A DNA stretch of 33,885 bases, taken from contig NZ_JAUTWS010000055.1 of NCBI RefSeq assembly GCF_030657435.1, forward strand, positions 1 through 33,885, written 5' to 3'. Of this stretch, positions 1 through 7,862 are shown piece by piece. The position numbers were made by a program, and so were the translations under genes. The number at the start of each line of letters is the position of its first letter. The first letter of the stretch is position 1. The notes beneath the pieces are model-generated. The model saw only the letters and a program-made list of their open reading frames with translations. It was not told the origin of the DNA and ran no database searches. The DNA comes from Paracraurococcus lichenis (GTDB lineage Bacteria; Pseudomonadota; Alphaproteobacteria; Acetobacterales; Acetobacteraceae).

Positions 1-99
1 TTGCTGGAGGAGGTGCCTGATCACCGCCGCGCGGAGGGCAAGGTCTACCAGCTGGCGTACGTCCTGCTGTTCTCCATCCTGGCCATCGTCAGCGGCGGC
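1..99 (+). pseudogene. ISAs1-family transposase, N-terminal fragment
   Basis: The reading frame from base 1 gives a peptide with the 'PDHRR...YQL...LL.S.LAIVSG' pattern typical of the N-terminus of ISAs1 (H-repeat) transposases. The match stops around base 99, at the codons for Ser-Gly-Gly. It resumes at base 1770 with Asn-Ser-Tyr-Arg, exactly what should follow in this family, so one gene has been split by the IS110 element between them. The frame stays open to 219 but those extra residues are IS sequence. The true start may lie left of the window. Confidence 0.75.
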
Positions 100-299
100 T
101 GTGAGACTATTGTTGCTGCTCCGAGGGGCCTGACCCTAGCTGGCGATTGGCTTCGTGCCATCGAGTTGACTTGTCGGCCGCTGGGGCAGCACCCGCCGGC
201 CGCGTGGAACGTGACCTGATAGGAGCTTGAAGACGGATCCCGTCACAGTCCTGTCCGTCCCGCGATCGTCAGCGGTCACTCGGGCAGGGGATTGCCGCC
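100..299 (+). ncRNA. Left non-coding end of the IS110 element, candidate bridge-RNA region
   Basis: About 200 bases lie between the left IS boundary and the transposase start. They contain a GC-rich stem: CGGCCG at 175-180 pairs with CGGCCG at 197-202, with a GGG/CCC inner helix (183-185 with 192-194) around a short loop. IS110-group elements are known to encode a structured bridge RNA upstream of the recombinase, and IS1111-group elements encode theirs downstream. That this region is the RNA is inference; the right non-coding end is the alternative. Confidence 0.3.
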
Positions 300-1364
300 A
301 TGGAGAAGACTACACCAGCTACCGAGATCGTTGTCGGCATCGACACCCACAAGCGGACCCACACTGCAGTTGCGCTGAATTCGCTCGGCGCTCGCCTCGG
401 CAGCACGACTGTTCCGGTAAGCCGGGAGGGATATCGGCAACTTGAAGCTTGGGCACGTACCTTCGGCGCGGTGAGGGCATTCGGCATCGAGGGTACAGGA
501 TGCTACGGGGCAGGTCTCTCGCGCGTCCTGCGGGATGCCGGGTACCGTGTCCTCGAGGTGAACCGACCTGATCGAAGTGCGCGCCGCCGCCACGGCAAAG
601 ACGATCCCCTCGATGCCGAAGCCGCCGCGCGTGCTGTGCTTAGTGGCCAGGCAACGGCAGAGCCCAAAGCTGGCACCGGCTCGGTCGAGATGATCCGCCA
701 CCTCACGGTGGCACGCGATGCCGCGGTCAAAGCGAAAACCCAAGCCATGCTTACGCTCAAGTCCATTATCGTCAGCGCACCGGCAGAGCTGCGCGAGCAG
801 CTCGAGAGCATCAGCGGCGAGATGACGCTCGCCCGCCAGTTGGCGGCACTCAGGCCTGGACGCATCACATCGCCAACGGCGTCTGCTAAAGCGGCCCTCA
901 AAGCGATCGCACGACGTTGGCTTGCCCTGAAGGCAGAGATCGGAAACCACGACCGCGAGCTCGATGTCCTGGTCGCGGCCTCCGCGCCCGATCTCATCGC
1001 CGCACCCGGTATAGCAACCGTGACGGCGGCCGAGATGTTGTTGCTGGTCGGCGACAATCCCGAGCGCATCCGCTCGGAGGGAGCGCTCGCCAAGCTCTGT
1101 GGCGTCTGCCCCATACCGGCGTCCAGTGGGCAGACCAACCGCCATAGACTCAACCGAGGTGGCAATCGGCAGGCCAACGCCGCCCTGCACCGCGTCGTCG
1201 TCACACGCATGCGCCGCCATCAGCCCACCATCGATTATGTCGCGCGTCGTACCAAGGAGGGGATGGCCATGAAGGAGATCATGCGCTGTCTGAAGCGCTA
1301 CGTTGCGCGCGAAATCTTCGGCCTCTTGTGCAGACCCAGGCAAACGGCTCCTACTGCCGCTTAA
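300..1364 (+). CDS. IS110-family transposase (DEDD recombinase)
   Basis: A 354-aa, full-length IS110-family transposase. The N-terminal RuvC-like DEDD domain shows 'VGIDTHK' (Asp15), 'GIEGTGCYG' (Glu64) and 'DDPLDAEAAA' (Asp102 and Asp105). The C-terminal Tnp20-type domain has the 'PGIATVTA' segment around residue 236 and the 'PASSGQTNRHRLNRGG' motif, whose serine (about 275/276) is the likely nucleophile. In this family the protein acts with a structured RNA from its own non-coding end to choose target and donor sequences. All key residues are present, so the enzyme looks functional. It sits alone within its element and has split an ISAs1 transposase gene. Confidence 0.95.
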   Translation: MEKTTPATEIVVGIDTHKRTHTAVALNSLGARLGSTTVPVSREGYRQLEAWARTFGAVRAFGIEGTGCYGAGLSRVLRDAGYRVLEVNRPDRSARRRHGKDDPLDAEAAARAVLSGQATAEPKAGTGSVEMIRHLTVARDAAVKAKTQAMLTLKSIIVSAPAELREQLESISGEMTLARQLAALRPGRITSPTASAKAALKAIARRWLALKAEIGNHDRELDVLVAASAPDLIAAPGIATVTAAEMLLLVGDNPERIRSEGALAKLCGVCPIPASSGQTNRHRLNRGGNRQANAALHRVVVTRMRRHQPTIDYVARRTKEGMAMKEIMRCLKRYVAREIFGLLCRPRQTAPTAA

Positions 1365-1769
1365 CAGGGCACAGGAGCCTCGATGCCGGCGCCGAGGCGC
1401 ACCGGCATGCGGAGTCAAACCCGTGCCGTCGGAGTGGCGGCCGCCACCTATTCCCTGCTTTCCGGTTCGACCGGCGGACCTGCTTTCCTGTCCCGACCTG
1501 GCGAACTCGCGGCCACGGCGCGCAGTGGCGGTGATGGGAGGCGCGCAGCCGGCCGCAGCCACGCGCAGCACAGCGAGCATGGCGAGGCCGGCGAGCACCG
1601 CACCTTCACCGCCGCGAGCACCGTGGCAGCCTCACTCGCCGTCGGGAGGCCAACCCGCAGGCGGAAGCAAATCGGAGGGGCGGCCTTGTCATGAGAGGGA
1701 GCCGGAAATCATGCTGACATTCACAACCGCCGGACAGCTCCGATCGCCCTTGACAGACATAGGAGCATC
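1365..1769 (+). other. Right non-coding end of the IS110 element with a perfect hairpin
   Basis: This 405-base stretch downstream of the transposase has no convincing gene. A perfect 7-bp stem (ATGCCGG at 1383-1389 with CCGGCAT at 1402-1408, 12-nt loop) starts 18 bases after the stop codon. GCCTCG at 1377-1382 can instead pair with CGAGGC at 1393-1398, so two folds compete. It may be a terminator without a U-tract or part of a structured RNA, as in IS1111-group elements. The stretch is long for an IS110 right end and may include degraded sequence. Confidence 0.4.
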
Positions 1770-2340
1770 AACTCGTATCGCAGCATCGTCACCTTCATCG
1801 AGATGCACCGTCCCCGGCTGAACGAGGTGTTCGGCCTGACCTGGCGGCGAGCGCCGGCGCACACCGCCATCCGCTACATCCTGCAAGGCTTGGACAGTGA
1901 CGCGGTGGAGGCAGCCTTCCGTGGCCACGCCAAGCTGTTGCAGGCGGCGCACGCCAAGCCGGACGGGGGTAGTCTAGCGATCGACGGCAAGACCCTGCGC
2001 GGCAGCTTCGACGCGTTCCGTGACCGCGCCGCCGCGCACCTGCTCGGCATGTTCGCCACCGACACGGCGCTGGTGCTGGCGCACAGCGAGGTCGACGAGA
2101 AATCCAACGAGATCCCGGCCGCCCAGGCGCTGCTCGCCGAACTCGGCTTGGCTGGCCACCTGATCACGCTCGACGCCCTGCACTGCCAGAGGAAACCTTC
2201 GAGCTCACCGCAAAGGCCGGAGCCAACCTGATCATACAGGTCAAGGACAACCAGCCCACCCTGCATCAGCAAGCCAAGGACCTCTGCGCCAGCGCCACCC
2301 CGCTGTTACAGCACCTGCAAAGCCAAGCCAAGTGGCGCGA
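1770..2340 (+). pseudogene. ISAs1-family transposase, central fragment with frameshift
   Basis: Continues the gene begun at base 1. The in-frame peptide reads NSYRS then 'FIEMHRPRLNEVFGL', 'TAIRYILQGLD', 'LAIDGKTLRGS' and 'LITLDALHCQ', all hallmarks of ISAs1 DDE transposases. After 'ALHCQ' (about 2190) one base is missing: the expected KETFEL continues in another frame ('TFELTAKAGANLIIQVKDNQ'). Similarity fades by about 2340, so the C-terminal third is gone. The gene therefore carries three lesions: the IS110 insertion, a one-base deletion and a 3' truncation. Confidence 0.85.
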
Positions 2341-2392
2341 ACCAAACGGATGGTGCCGGCCAGCGGAACTCCGCCCGAGCTATATGACCGGG

Positions 2393-2422
2393 CTGGCCGA
2401 GCGGACTTTGTACGCTCGGTCA
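2393..2422 (-). terminator. Hairpin downstream of the esterase gene, possible terminator
   Basis: CCGAGCG (2397-2403) pairs perfectly with CGCTCGG (2413-2419) around a 9-base loop, and the stem extends by about three more pairs including a G-U. It lies about 30 bases past the stop codon of the minus-strand esterase. There is no clear U-tract, so intrinsic termination is uncertain. Confidence 0.3.
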
Positions 2423-2448
2423 TTGCCCTCAGCCGTGTTCCGCCCTTC

Positions 2449-3777
2449 CTACTTCACGGGCTGCGGGTACCCGGCCCAGACCCACTCGAGCGCTGTCGGC
2501 AGCGTTTGCAGCGTGGTCGGCCCGTCCACGTGACTGGCATTGCGCGCGAAGACGAACTGATACTGGTACCGCTTGGCAGCAAGTGCCCGCGCCATGTTCT
2601 CGTTCGCCAGCACCCAATCGTGCATCCCGTCTGCCAACGGGACCGCCGGGTAGAACAGGTCGTGGTCCCCCACTTCAAACCAGAAGCGGATCGGCTTGCG
2701 CGGGCTGTTCGGAACAAGCGGCGAGCCGGTGGAGGCGTCTGTCAATGCCGGGGGGGTGAAACCGCTGGCGACGAGGTTCGGCCGCGCCGGTCCGGCCCAT
2801 GGAGAATGGTATTCCCAGGCACCGCCGGGCAGCGCGGGGTCGTGCGGCCATTGCTGGTTCACGAAGGTTGGCGAATAGGCCAGCACCCGCCGGTACAGGT
2901 CGGGGCGGAACCAGGCCATCGTGAACGCCGCGGCGCCGCTCGAGCTGATGCCCATCGTCGCCCGTGCGTTGGGGTCGCGGGTCAGCCTTATCCCAACCTT
3001 CTGCTCGACGGCCGGCAGGACCTCCGATTCCACCCAATCGGCGTAGGTGCCCGATACCTCGTCGTACTCGCGCCCGCGCTCGCTGCCTTGCGCGTCTTGC
3101 CCGCCGGAGCCGATAGTGACGGCGACCACCGGCGGGATCCGGTGCTCGGCGATCAGGTTGTCGAGGACAGTGAACAGCTGCTGTCCCGCCGTGGGAAGCG
3201 GCAGATCGCCGTCACCGGCAACGAGGAGGGGCGCCTCGGTGCCCGGCGAGTACCCCGGCGGAACGTAAACGGTGACGGTGCGGGTCCAAGACCCAGCGTG
3301 GCTCGATGTGATGATCAGGTTGGAGGGATCGCCCGGCGCGGTTGGTGCCGTGTAGACGGTGGCGTTGAGAGAACTCTCTTCGCGGACTCGACCGGGCTTG
3401 TAGATCACGCTGTCGGCCGAGGTCAGCGTAAACGAATGGACTTGGCCCTTCGGCCTGTCCGGTCGCTCGGCAGTCTCAGGCGCGGCGGTGTGGGTGGGGC
3501 CGATGATGAAGTTGCCGGATCCACGCCTCGGCGGCACGGCCCCATCAGGTAACTCGGTTGCTGGTGGGTAGTTAGAGTTCGTCGGGTCACGCGTGGGCGG
3601 CATCGTCTGCAGATCGAGCCCGGTGAGATCGATGTAGAACGGGGCCGATGGATCCGAGGTGTTCGCCCCGGGTGGGACTGTTGCATTGGCGACCGGGGCT
3701 GTGCCCTGCGCCGTGGCGGAGGCCGCGAGCGCTGTAGAAAGCAGCGACACCGCAAGCACCGCATGGGTTCTGTTCAC
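2449..3777 (-). CDS. Secreted alpha/beta-hydrolase, esterase D/Fes-like (PF00756 type)
   Basis: About 442 aa. I chose the GTG start at 3777 because GGGAGGA lies just upstream and the peptide then begins with a clean signal sequence (NRTHAVLAVSLLSTALAASATAQ). Without it, a frame open from 3840 would add 21 implausible residues. The mature part has a proline-rich linker followed by an esterase domain: 'VTVYVPPGYSPGTEAPLL', 'IPPVVAVTIGSGG', 'GREYDEVSGTYADWV' and a nucleophile elbow 'MGISSSGAAA'. A likely acid lies in 'EVGDHDLFYP' and the catalytic His in 'NASHVDGP'. This fits periplasmic carbohydrate or siderophore esterases, and plant-wall esterases share the fold. The substrate cannot be read from sequence. 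It is a single gene with no operon partner. Confidence 0.8.
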   Translation of the reverse strand: MNRTHAVLAVSLLSTALAASATAQGTAPVANATVPPGANTSDPSAPFYIDLTGLDLQTMPPTRDPTNSNYPPATELPDGAVPPRRGSGNFIIGPTHTAAPETAERPDRPKGQVHSFTLTSADSVIYKPGRVREESSLNATVYTAPTAPGDPSNLIITSSHAGSWTRTVTVYVPPGYSPGTEAPLLVAGDGDLPLPTAGQQLFTVLDNLIAEHRIPPVVAVTIGSGGQDAQGSERGREYDEVSGTYADWVESEVLPAVEQKVGIRLTRDPNARATMGISSSGAAAFTMAWFRPDLYRRVLAYSPTFVNQQWPHDPALPGGAWEYHSPWAGPARPNLVASGFTPPALTDASTGSPLVPNSPRKPIRFWFEVGDHDLFYPAVPLADGMHDWVLANENMARALAAKRYQYQFVFARNASHVDGPTTLQTLPTALEWVWAGYPQPVK

Positions 3778-4098
3778 CTTCTTCCTCCCGTAAACGACGC
3801 CCTCAGCGCTGCCATTCCGCGCACGAGACGCTCCGTGCATAATTCGGCGTCCCTAGCTCATCATGAAGCCCCGAATTCGGGCCGCTGCGGTCGACTTGCG
3901 GGTCCCCTGGCGGGTGTAGCGTAGCCGCCACACGAGTTCTTACGCGCAGCCATCCCTATCATGCTGGCTGCGTCCGCACGTCCACCGACACTGAGCGTGA
4001 GAAGAATGGGCATAAAGGTTGCTTCTCGGCCGGCCCCCGCGCTTCCGATCGCGCCGCGGGGGCCCTGCTTCGCCGTTCTCGCGGACCATGCTCTAGCC
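3778..4098 (-). other. Intergenic stretch, no gene recognised
   Basis: About 320 bases upstream of the esterase. Weakly coding-like short frames exist on the minus strand but none matches a family I know or has a convincing start. It should hold the esterase promoter; I could not single out a good -35/-10 pair. Confidence 0.4.
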
Positions 4099-4425
4099 CT
4101 ATTGGGTCTCGACCAGCGGATCCTCGAACAATTCCTTCGCGTGCGCGACATCCGCGAGAGCGAGGACATAAGATGCCGCATTCTGCACGCTCGAGTACCA
4201 AGCGGCGGCGAGCGCCGTCCGCGGATAGCTGTCGCGGACGCGCGCCGCCAAGGTGCGGGCATCCCAAGACGCGGCGCCGAGACCAGTCACCGTGACATCG
4301 TAATACTGTCCGAACTCCGTCATGCCGAAAGGCTTCCCGGTGGCGACCAAAGCGGCGTAGTGCCTCAGTCCCCGATCGCCGCCCAGATGCAGATCGTCGT
4401 CGTAGACATCGATGCCCACGTCACC
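4099..4425 (-). pseudogene. C-terminal fragment of a GH26-like glycoside hydrolase
   Basis: The minus frame ending at 4099 carries about 105 residues beginning near 'VGIDVYDDD', then 'KPFGMTEFGQYYD' and 'YPRTALAAAWYSS', ending 'KELFEDPLVETQ'. This is the usual C-terminal pattern of clan GH-A mannanase-type (GH26) enzymes, where the Glu in 'MTEFG' would be the catalytic nucleophile. The N-terminal two thirds are missing. Immediately upstream, at 4431-4480, is a solitary copy of the end of the IS found at 32105-33791, so truncation by that element is likely. The open frame continues to 4905 but those residues are unrelated. The family call is from motif memory and is moderate. Confidence 0.5.
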
Positions 4426-4430
4426 TACCT

Positions 4431-4480
4431 CGGCAGCGCCAATCCAGCTCCCAATGTGACCTGGTTTCGAACCACGCCCG
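4431..4480 (+). repeat. Solitary IS end, matching the right end of the element at 32105-33791
   Basis: This 50-base block aligns without gaps to 33744-33793 with about eight mismatches. Both contain CGGCAGCGCCAA near one side and GGTTTCGAACCACGCC at the other. At 33.8 kb the block is the right inverted end of a 492-aa-transposase element. Here it stands alone, with no transposase, beside the truncated glycosidase fragment. It looks like the scar of a former insertion followed by deletion. Confidence 0.7.
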
Positions 4481-4539
4481 TCTCTGCTCGCCGCCGTCGC
4501 CTGCTTCATCTCCGTCGAGCCAGCAGTGTGCTCGCCATT

Positions 4540-4609
4540 CTCGAAGCGGCGTAGGCTGCCCTTGGCCTTCACCTCACGCCATCGGATCTGGCACGAGTTC
4601 TGACAGAAC
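4540..4609 (-). repeat. Dispersed 70-bp repeat, copy 1 (possible Cys-rich coding remnant)
   Basis: Aligns ungapped with 28006-28075 at about 58 of 70 bases. On the minus strand both copies encode related peptides: here FCQNSCQ, then REVKAKG, then LRRFE; the other copy has LCQNSCQ, REAKAKV, LRRFE. The paired cysteines followed by a basic stretch resemble the tail of a small zinc-finger domain. Upstream a related frame is offset, so this looks like a decayed gene. The family was not identified. Confidence 0.6.
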
Positions 4610-4757
4610 CCTTCTGATCGAACAACGACAAGAACCTGCCGACGAACCTCATGGACGGGTATCGGCACCCGCTCATGCCGCCAGGCGGAAGGAGCAATGC
4701 CATCTGAAATTCGTTGACACCGGAATGCCCCCATACAAGCAGCTTCGCGGCTTTTAG

Positions 4758-4794
4758 AGAAAGCCCTGCTGCGTCTTGACCTGCGCAGCAGGGC
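4758..4794 (-). terminator. Rho-independent terminator of the membrane-protein gene
   Basis: GCCCTGCTGCG (4763-4773) pairs perfectly with CGCAGCAGGGC (4784-4794) around a 10-base loop. Read on the minus strand, the 11-bp stem lies 13 bases past the stop codon at 4808 and is followed directly by TTTCTCT. This is a well-formed intrinsic terminator. Confidence 0.85.
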
Positions 4795-4807
4795 CGCGGT
4801 GGGAGCG

Positions 4808-6097
4808 TCAGGCAGCCTTCTCCGCACCCTCCGAAGTTTTGCCTTTGCCATCAGCGGGCTTGGAGATACCGGGGGCTCCGTTAAGCAGGGCCCCCTTACC
4901 CGCATTGGCGCTCGATCCTGCCGAAGTCCCAGAACGGATTGTGGTCCCGACCACCTCGTCTCCGTTGGTGGCGCTGGAAGGGCGCTCCAGCAGGCTCGGG
5001 ACCAATCTCTCCAGGAAGCCGCAGATGAAGCCTAAGGAAATCACTGCCTGCCACGTGGCTGTGGTGTTGGCTTTGAAATCGCCCATGACCAGCGGGGAAA
5101 TCATCCCGGACCCAAGCGCTATCAGCAGGAACCCGCTGCCGAGCACCGCAGTTGCGATCCGAAGGCCAGTGTCCATGAGGTTGGAGATGGGGTCTTGGTC
5201 CGGTGCCACCTTGCGCTCGCGGATGTTCATTGCGGTCGAAAAGGCCGCGCCGAGCACGGCCGCCTTGGCGACCAGCCAGACATTGTCGGCAGGGAGTGAA
5301 AATTGGATGATGTGCGGAGCAATTAAGTAGAGCGCTAGGAGAGAGACAACACACCAGATTGCCGTGAAAAAGGCGTACTGTACGCGTCCTGACTTAAGTC
5401 GGATCGCCTTAAGGCGATCGATACCCTGCTGCATGCGGAAGGCCGCGAGATCTGGTTCCCCTTCCAGAGCATCCACAAGCGCCAGCCCAAGTTCCCGATG
5501 ACAGGGATCGCCGCCGCCCCCGATCCACCGGTCTGCCAGAGCGTCGTATTCAATCCTGAGTCTTGAGACGGATTGGATCAAGGCACGCTGGGCTGCATGA
5601 TCAATGTCTGTGACATCGTTGTCAGCAAACTGGACTGCTACGGGGCCACGGCGAACCTTGTAAACCGCGTAATACGGAGCTCGGCGCGCGAAGATCGCTT
5701 CAACCGTGCGTCCCAGCTCGTCCGGCTGGCCAAGTGCAAGACCGCTGACCCGGAAAAGAGCTTTCGGGGAGCCAGGATTAGGTGCTGCATTGTTTGACGG
5801 GGGAGCACCATTTTGTTCGGTCGCAGGCAGGGAATTTAGCGGGCTGGAAGGTTGCACCGCCCCGTCGGCCACTGGATTTGGCTTGGTTGTGTGGAGCTTG
5901 GTGACTTTATCCCCCGCTGCAGGGAGGTCTTGCGCGCGCTCTCCCTCGCGGCCATCAACGAGAAGGTTTTGTGCTTGTGCCAGATCTTGCGGCTGCTGCT
6001 CGCCCACAACAAATACCGGAGTTGTATTACTATCGCGGGCCTGCGCCGCCTGTTGTGCAACCGTTTTCGGCGCCCCAGTACTATTGCCGTCAATCAT
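4808..6097 (-). CDS. Membrane protein of unknown function, four TM segments
   Basis: 429 aa. ATG at 6097 is preceded by AAGGA about 9 bases upstream. Residues 1-115 are a low-complexity Gln/Pro/Asn/Ser-rich, probably disordered tail. Residues 116-238 look globular and soluble. Four hydrophobic segments follow at about 240-262, 272-291, 311-337 and 348-366, the last ending in 'GFLERLVPSLLER', a pattern I associate with uncharacterised bacterial membrane proteins. The C-terminus is again Ser/Gly/Lys-rich. The gene is isolated, with its own promoter and an excellent terminator. Its upstream region is far more AT-rich than the rest of the window, which suggests horizontal acquisition. I do not recognise the function. 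Confidence 0.8.
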   Translation of the reverse strand: MIDGNSTGAPKTVAQQAAQARDSNTTPVFVVGEQQPQDLAQAQNLLVDGREGERAQDLPAAGDKVTKLHTTKPNPVADGAVQPSSPLNSLPATEQNGAPPSNNAAPNPGSPKALFRVSGLALGQPDELGRTVEAIFARRAPYYAVYKVRRGPVAVQFADNDVTDIDHAAQRALIQSVSRLRIEYDALADRWIGGGGDPCHRELGLALVDALEGEPDLAAFRMQQGIDRLKAIRLKSGRVQYAFFTAIWCVVSLLALYLIAPHIIQFSLPADNVWLVAKAAVLGAAFSTAMNIRERKVAPDQDPISNLMDTGLRIATAVLGSGFLLIALGSGMISPLVMGDFKANTTATWQAVISLGFICGFLERLVPSLLERPSSATNGDEVVGTTIRSGTSAGSSANAGKGALLNGAPGISKPADGKGKTSEGAEKAA

Positions 6098-6138
6098 TTA
6101 GAAAATCCTTGTTGTATTTTTGATGAATAAACTTCCGC

Positions 6139-6167
6139 TTTATAACGAACGACTATTATTTAATCGA
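6139..6167 (-). promoter_or_regulatory. Predicted promoter of the 429-aa membrane protein
   Basis: Reading the minus strand, TCGATT (6167-6162) and TATAAA (6144-6139) are separated by 17 bases and lie about 45 bases upstream of the ATG at 6097. The -10 is good and the -35 weak. The region from about 6100 to 6210 is markedly AT-rich compared with its surroundings. Confidence 0.5.
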
Positions 6168-6389
6168 TTGAATCCACTCGCCGCTCGCTTTGTTGACCAT
6201 TATTTAGTTTGCTTGGCTAAAGCGCCGTTCCCGCTGTGAAGGTCCGGCTAGTCCAAATATAACCCTTAGGCAGAAACGCAGGTGAACTACTTTCGAACGG
6301 TTGCAGGCGCCCGTCGATAACTTCGGTGCGACTGAGCGTAAGCGGCTACGCCCCAGGGGGACTGCCTCATGTTTGAGGGGACGGAACAG

Positions 6390-6699
6390 ATGCGCGATAA
6401 TCTGTGGCCCGATGCTCTATGTGAGGTGGCGCGCGTGGTGGAGCTGTCAGGGCCACATAAGGTCAGACCGAACGACCTGGCGGCGGGCGCTCGGCCCCTC
6501 TGTGGAGGCGGCCGCGGTGCCGCGCGAGGGCTGGGGACGGCAGTTCCGCAGCGAGGGGATGCGGCACCCGGAGGCGCGCATCCGCATGCTGGACGGCTTC
6601 AACGAGGGCTGGATCGACTTCCAACGCGACGGCACCGAGCACCGCGCCGGCACGGTTGAGATCGGCACGGTGCTGAGCGACCTCGTCGCGTGCGGCTGA
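6390..6699 (+). pseudogene. NmrA/NAD(P)H-binding family protein, C-terminal remnant with frameshift
   Basis: Two overlapping frames together make the C-terminal third of an NmrA-type SDR. The first (from about 6390) reads 'RDNLWPDALCEVARVVEL' then 'GPHKVRPNDLAA'. After a frameshift near 6480-6500 the other frame reads 'VEAAAVPREGWGRQFRSEG', 'ARIRMLDGFNEGWIDF' and 'GTVEIGTVLSDLVA', stopping at 6699. These are typical C-terminal motifs of NAD(P)H-binding proteins from this family. The Rossmann half is absent. It lies 21 bases before an intact SDR gene, so the two may once have been an operon. Confidence 0.65.
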
Positions 6700-6720
6700 C
6701 CGCAACATCGGAGGCGAACA

Positions 6721-7494
6721 ATGGCACGCATCCTCATCACCGGGTCGTCGGATGGGCTAGGGCTCATGGCCGGCCAGCTCCTCGCCGGGCAGGGGCACCA
6801 CGTCGTGCTGCACGCCCGCAACCCGGGGCGCGCGGCCGTGGCCCGCGCGGCGCTGCCGACGGCGGAAGCGGTGGTGGAGGGCGACGTCACCACGATCGCC
6901 GGTGCGCGCGACGTGGCCGAACAGGCCAACCGGCTCGGTCGGTTCGACGCCGTCATCCACAACGTCGGCATCGGCTACCGCGAACCGCGCCGTGTCGAGA
7001 CGGTGGATGGGCTGCCACACGTCTTCGCGGTCAATGTGATGGCACCCTATGTGCTGACGGCATCGATCGAGCGGCCGGATCGGCTGGTCTACCTCAGCTC
7101 CGGCATGCATCACGGCGCCGTGGCGCAGCTGGACGACTGCCTGTGGCAGCGGCGCCGCTGGGACGGTGCGACGGCCTACGCCGAGAGCAAGCTGTACGAC
7201 GCCATGCTGGCCTTCGCGATGGCCCGCCGCTGGTCGGGCGTGCTGTCCAACGCGCTGGAGCCTGGCTGGGTGCCGACCCGCATGGGCGGTCCGAGCGCGC
7301 CCGACGACATGGACCACGCGCACCGCACCCAGGCCTGGCTGGCAGCGAGCGACGACCTGGAGGCCCGGGTGACGGGGCAGTACTTCTACCACCGGCACAG
7401 GCGCGACCCGAACCCGGCCGCGCGGGATGCCGCCGTCCAGGACCGGCTGCTCGCCCGGTGCGAGGCGCTGTCCGGCATCGCCCTGCCCGCCTGA
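6721..7494 (+). CDS. SDR-family NAD(P)-dependent oxidoreductase
   Basis: 257 aa, full length for a classical short-chain dehydrogenase. ATG at 6721 follows GGAGGCGAACA, an excellent ribosome binding site. The cofactor motif 'TGSSDGLG' is at residues 7-14, followed by an 'HNVG' strand-4 motif, 'LSSGMHHG' with the catalytic Ser and 'YAESK' as the YxxxK catalytic pair. The C-terminal 'EPGWVPTRMGG' loop is also typical. The enzyme should reduce or oxidise a small carbonyl/alcohol in the cytoplasm; the substrate cannot be told. The upstream neighbour is the NmrA remnant. Confidence 0.9.
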   Translation: MARILITGSSDGLGLMAGQLLAGQGHHVVLHARNPGRAAVARAALPTAEAVVEGDVTTIAGARDVAEQANRLGRFDAVIHNVGIGYREPRRVETVDGLPHVFAVNVMAPYVLTASIERPDRLVYLSSGMHHGAVAQLDDCLWQRRRWDGATAYAESKLYDAMLAFAMARRWSGVLSNALEPGWVPTRMGGPSAPDDMDHAHRTQAWLAASDDLEARVTGQYFYHRHRRDPNPAARDAAVQDRLLARCEALSGIALPA

Positions 7495-7520
7495 CCTGCT
7501 GCCCGCAAGTCACCATTTAG

Positions 7521-7598
7521 GCCTACCACGCGCATGATACCTACGGCCTCGGCTTGGCGACAACCTACGCGGCCTACCGTGAGGACATCCGGGGCTTT
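7521..7598 (+). pseudogene. Micro-remnant resembling HMG-CoA lyase
   Basis: Only 26 codons, reading 'HAHDTYGLGLATTYAAYRED'. The HDTYG...LA...AA pattern is characteristic of the metal-binding HxH region of HMG-CoA lyase-like (DRE-TIM) enzymes. An in-frame TAG directly precedes it (7518) and similarity ends by about 7598. It is too short to be sure. Confidence 0.35.
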
Positions 7599-7599
7599 C

Positions 7600-7862
7600 C
7601 CTGCTCTGCTGCTGGGGACCGCCTCATGGTTGGACTTCCTACCTGCCGTCAAGGCTGGAAAGGCAGCCGAAAGCGACATTTGCGGCAGGGTGAGCGGAGC
7701 CTTCCCGACCACTCCAGCATAGCACCGTGCTCGCGCCGTCCAGGACGCTGCGCGCCGGCGCACAGCGCCGGGGCCGCTGCGCGGCCTCCTGGACGGCGCT
7801 TGCGCGCGGCGCTCTGCCGGACGGCAGGTCGGGACATGGCGTAATCGCGGGCGGGAGGTCGG
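7600..7862. other. Non-coding, decayed stretch
   Basis: No gene or clear element recognised. The part around 7740-7820 is very GC-rich and self-complementary. With the remnants on both sides this looks like a graveyard between the SDR gene and the next intact gene. Confidence 0.4.

Larger units (their letters stand above)
100..1769 (+). mobile_element. IS110-family insertion sequence inside an ISAs1 transposase gene
   Basis: Boundaries are inferred from the interrupted host gene: host coding ends near 99 and resumes at 1770, giving an element of about 1.67 kb. It carries one transposase gene (300-1364), about 200 bases of left non-coding sequence and about 405 bases of right non-coding sequence. 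No terminal inverted repeats or target duplication are visible, as expected for IS110-type enzymes. Boundaries could be off by a few bases. A TTGACA hexamer lies at 1750-1755, just inside the right end. In a circular form it would point into the left end, but the best partner -10 there (105-110) matches only weakly and the spacing (about 19) is long. Confidence 0.75.

Noticed and set aside
276..1598. 440-codon open frame on the minus strand across the IS110 element
   Set aside because: It is antisense to a transposase with all catalytic motifs; its product is Arg/Gly/Cys-rich with no recognisable domain.
1750..1755. TTGACA at the IS110 right end as a junction promoter
   Set aside because: The partner -10 at the left end matches only three of six bases and the spacing would be about 19; noted in the IS entry but not called.
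2332..3552. 406-codon open frame on the plus strand
   Set aside because: Antisense to the esterase, which has a signal peptide, catalytic motifs and a ribosome binding site.
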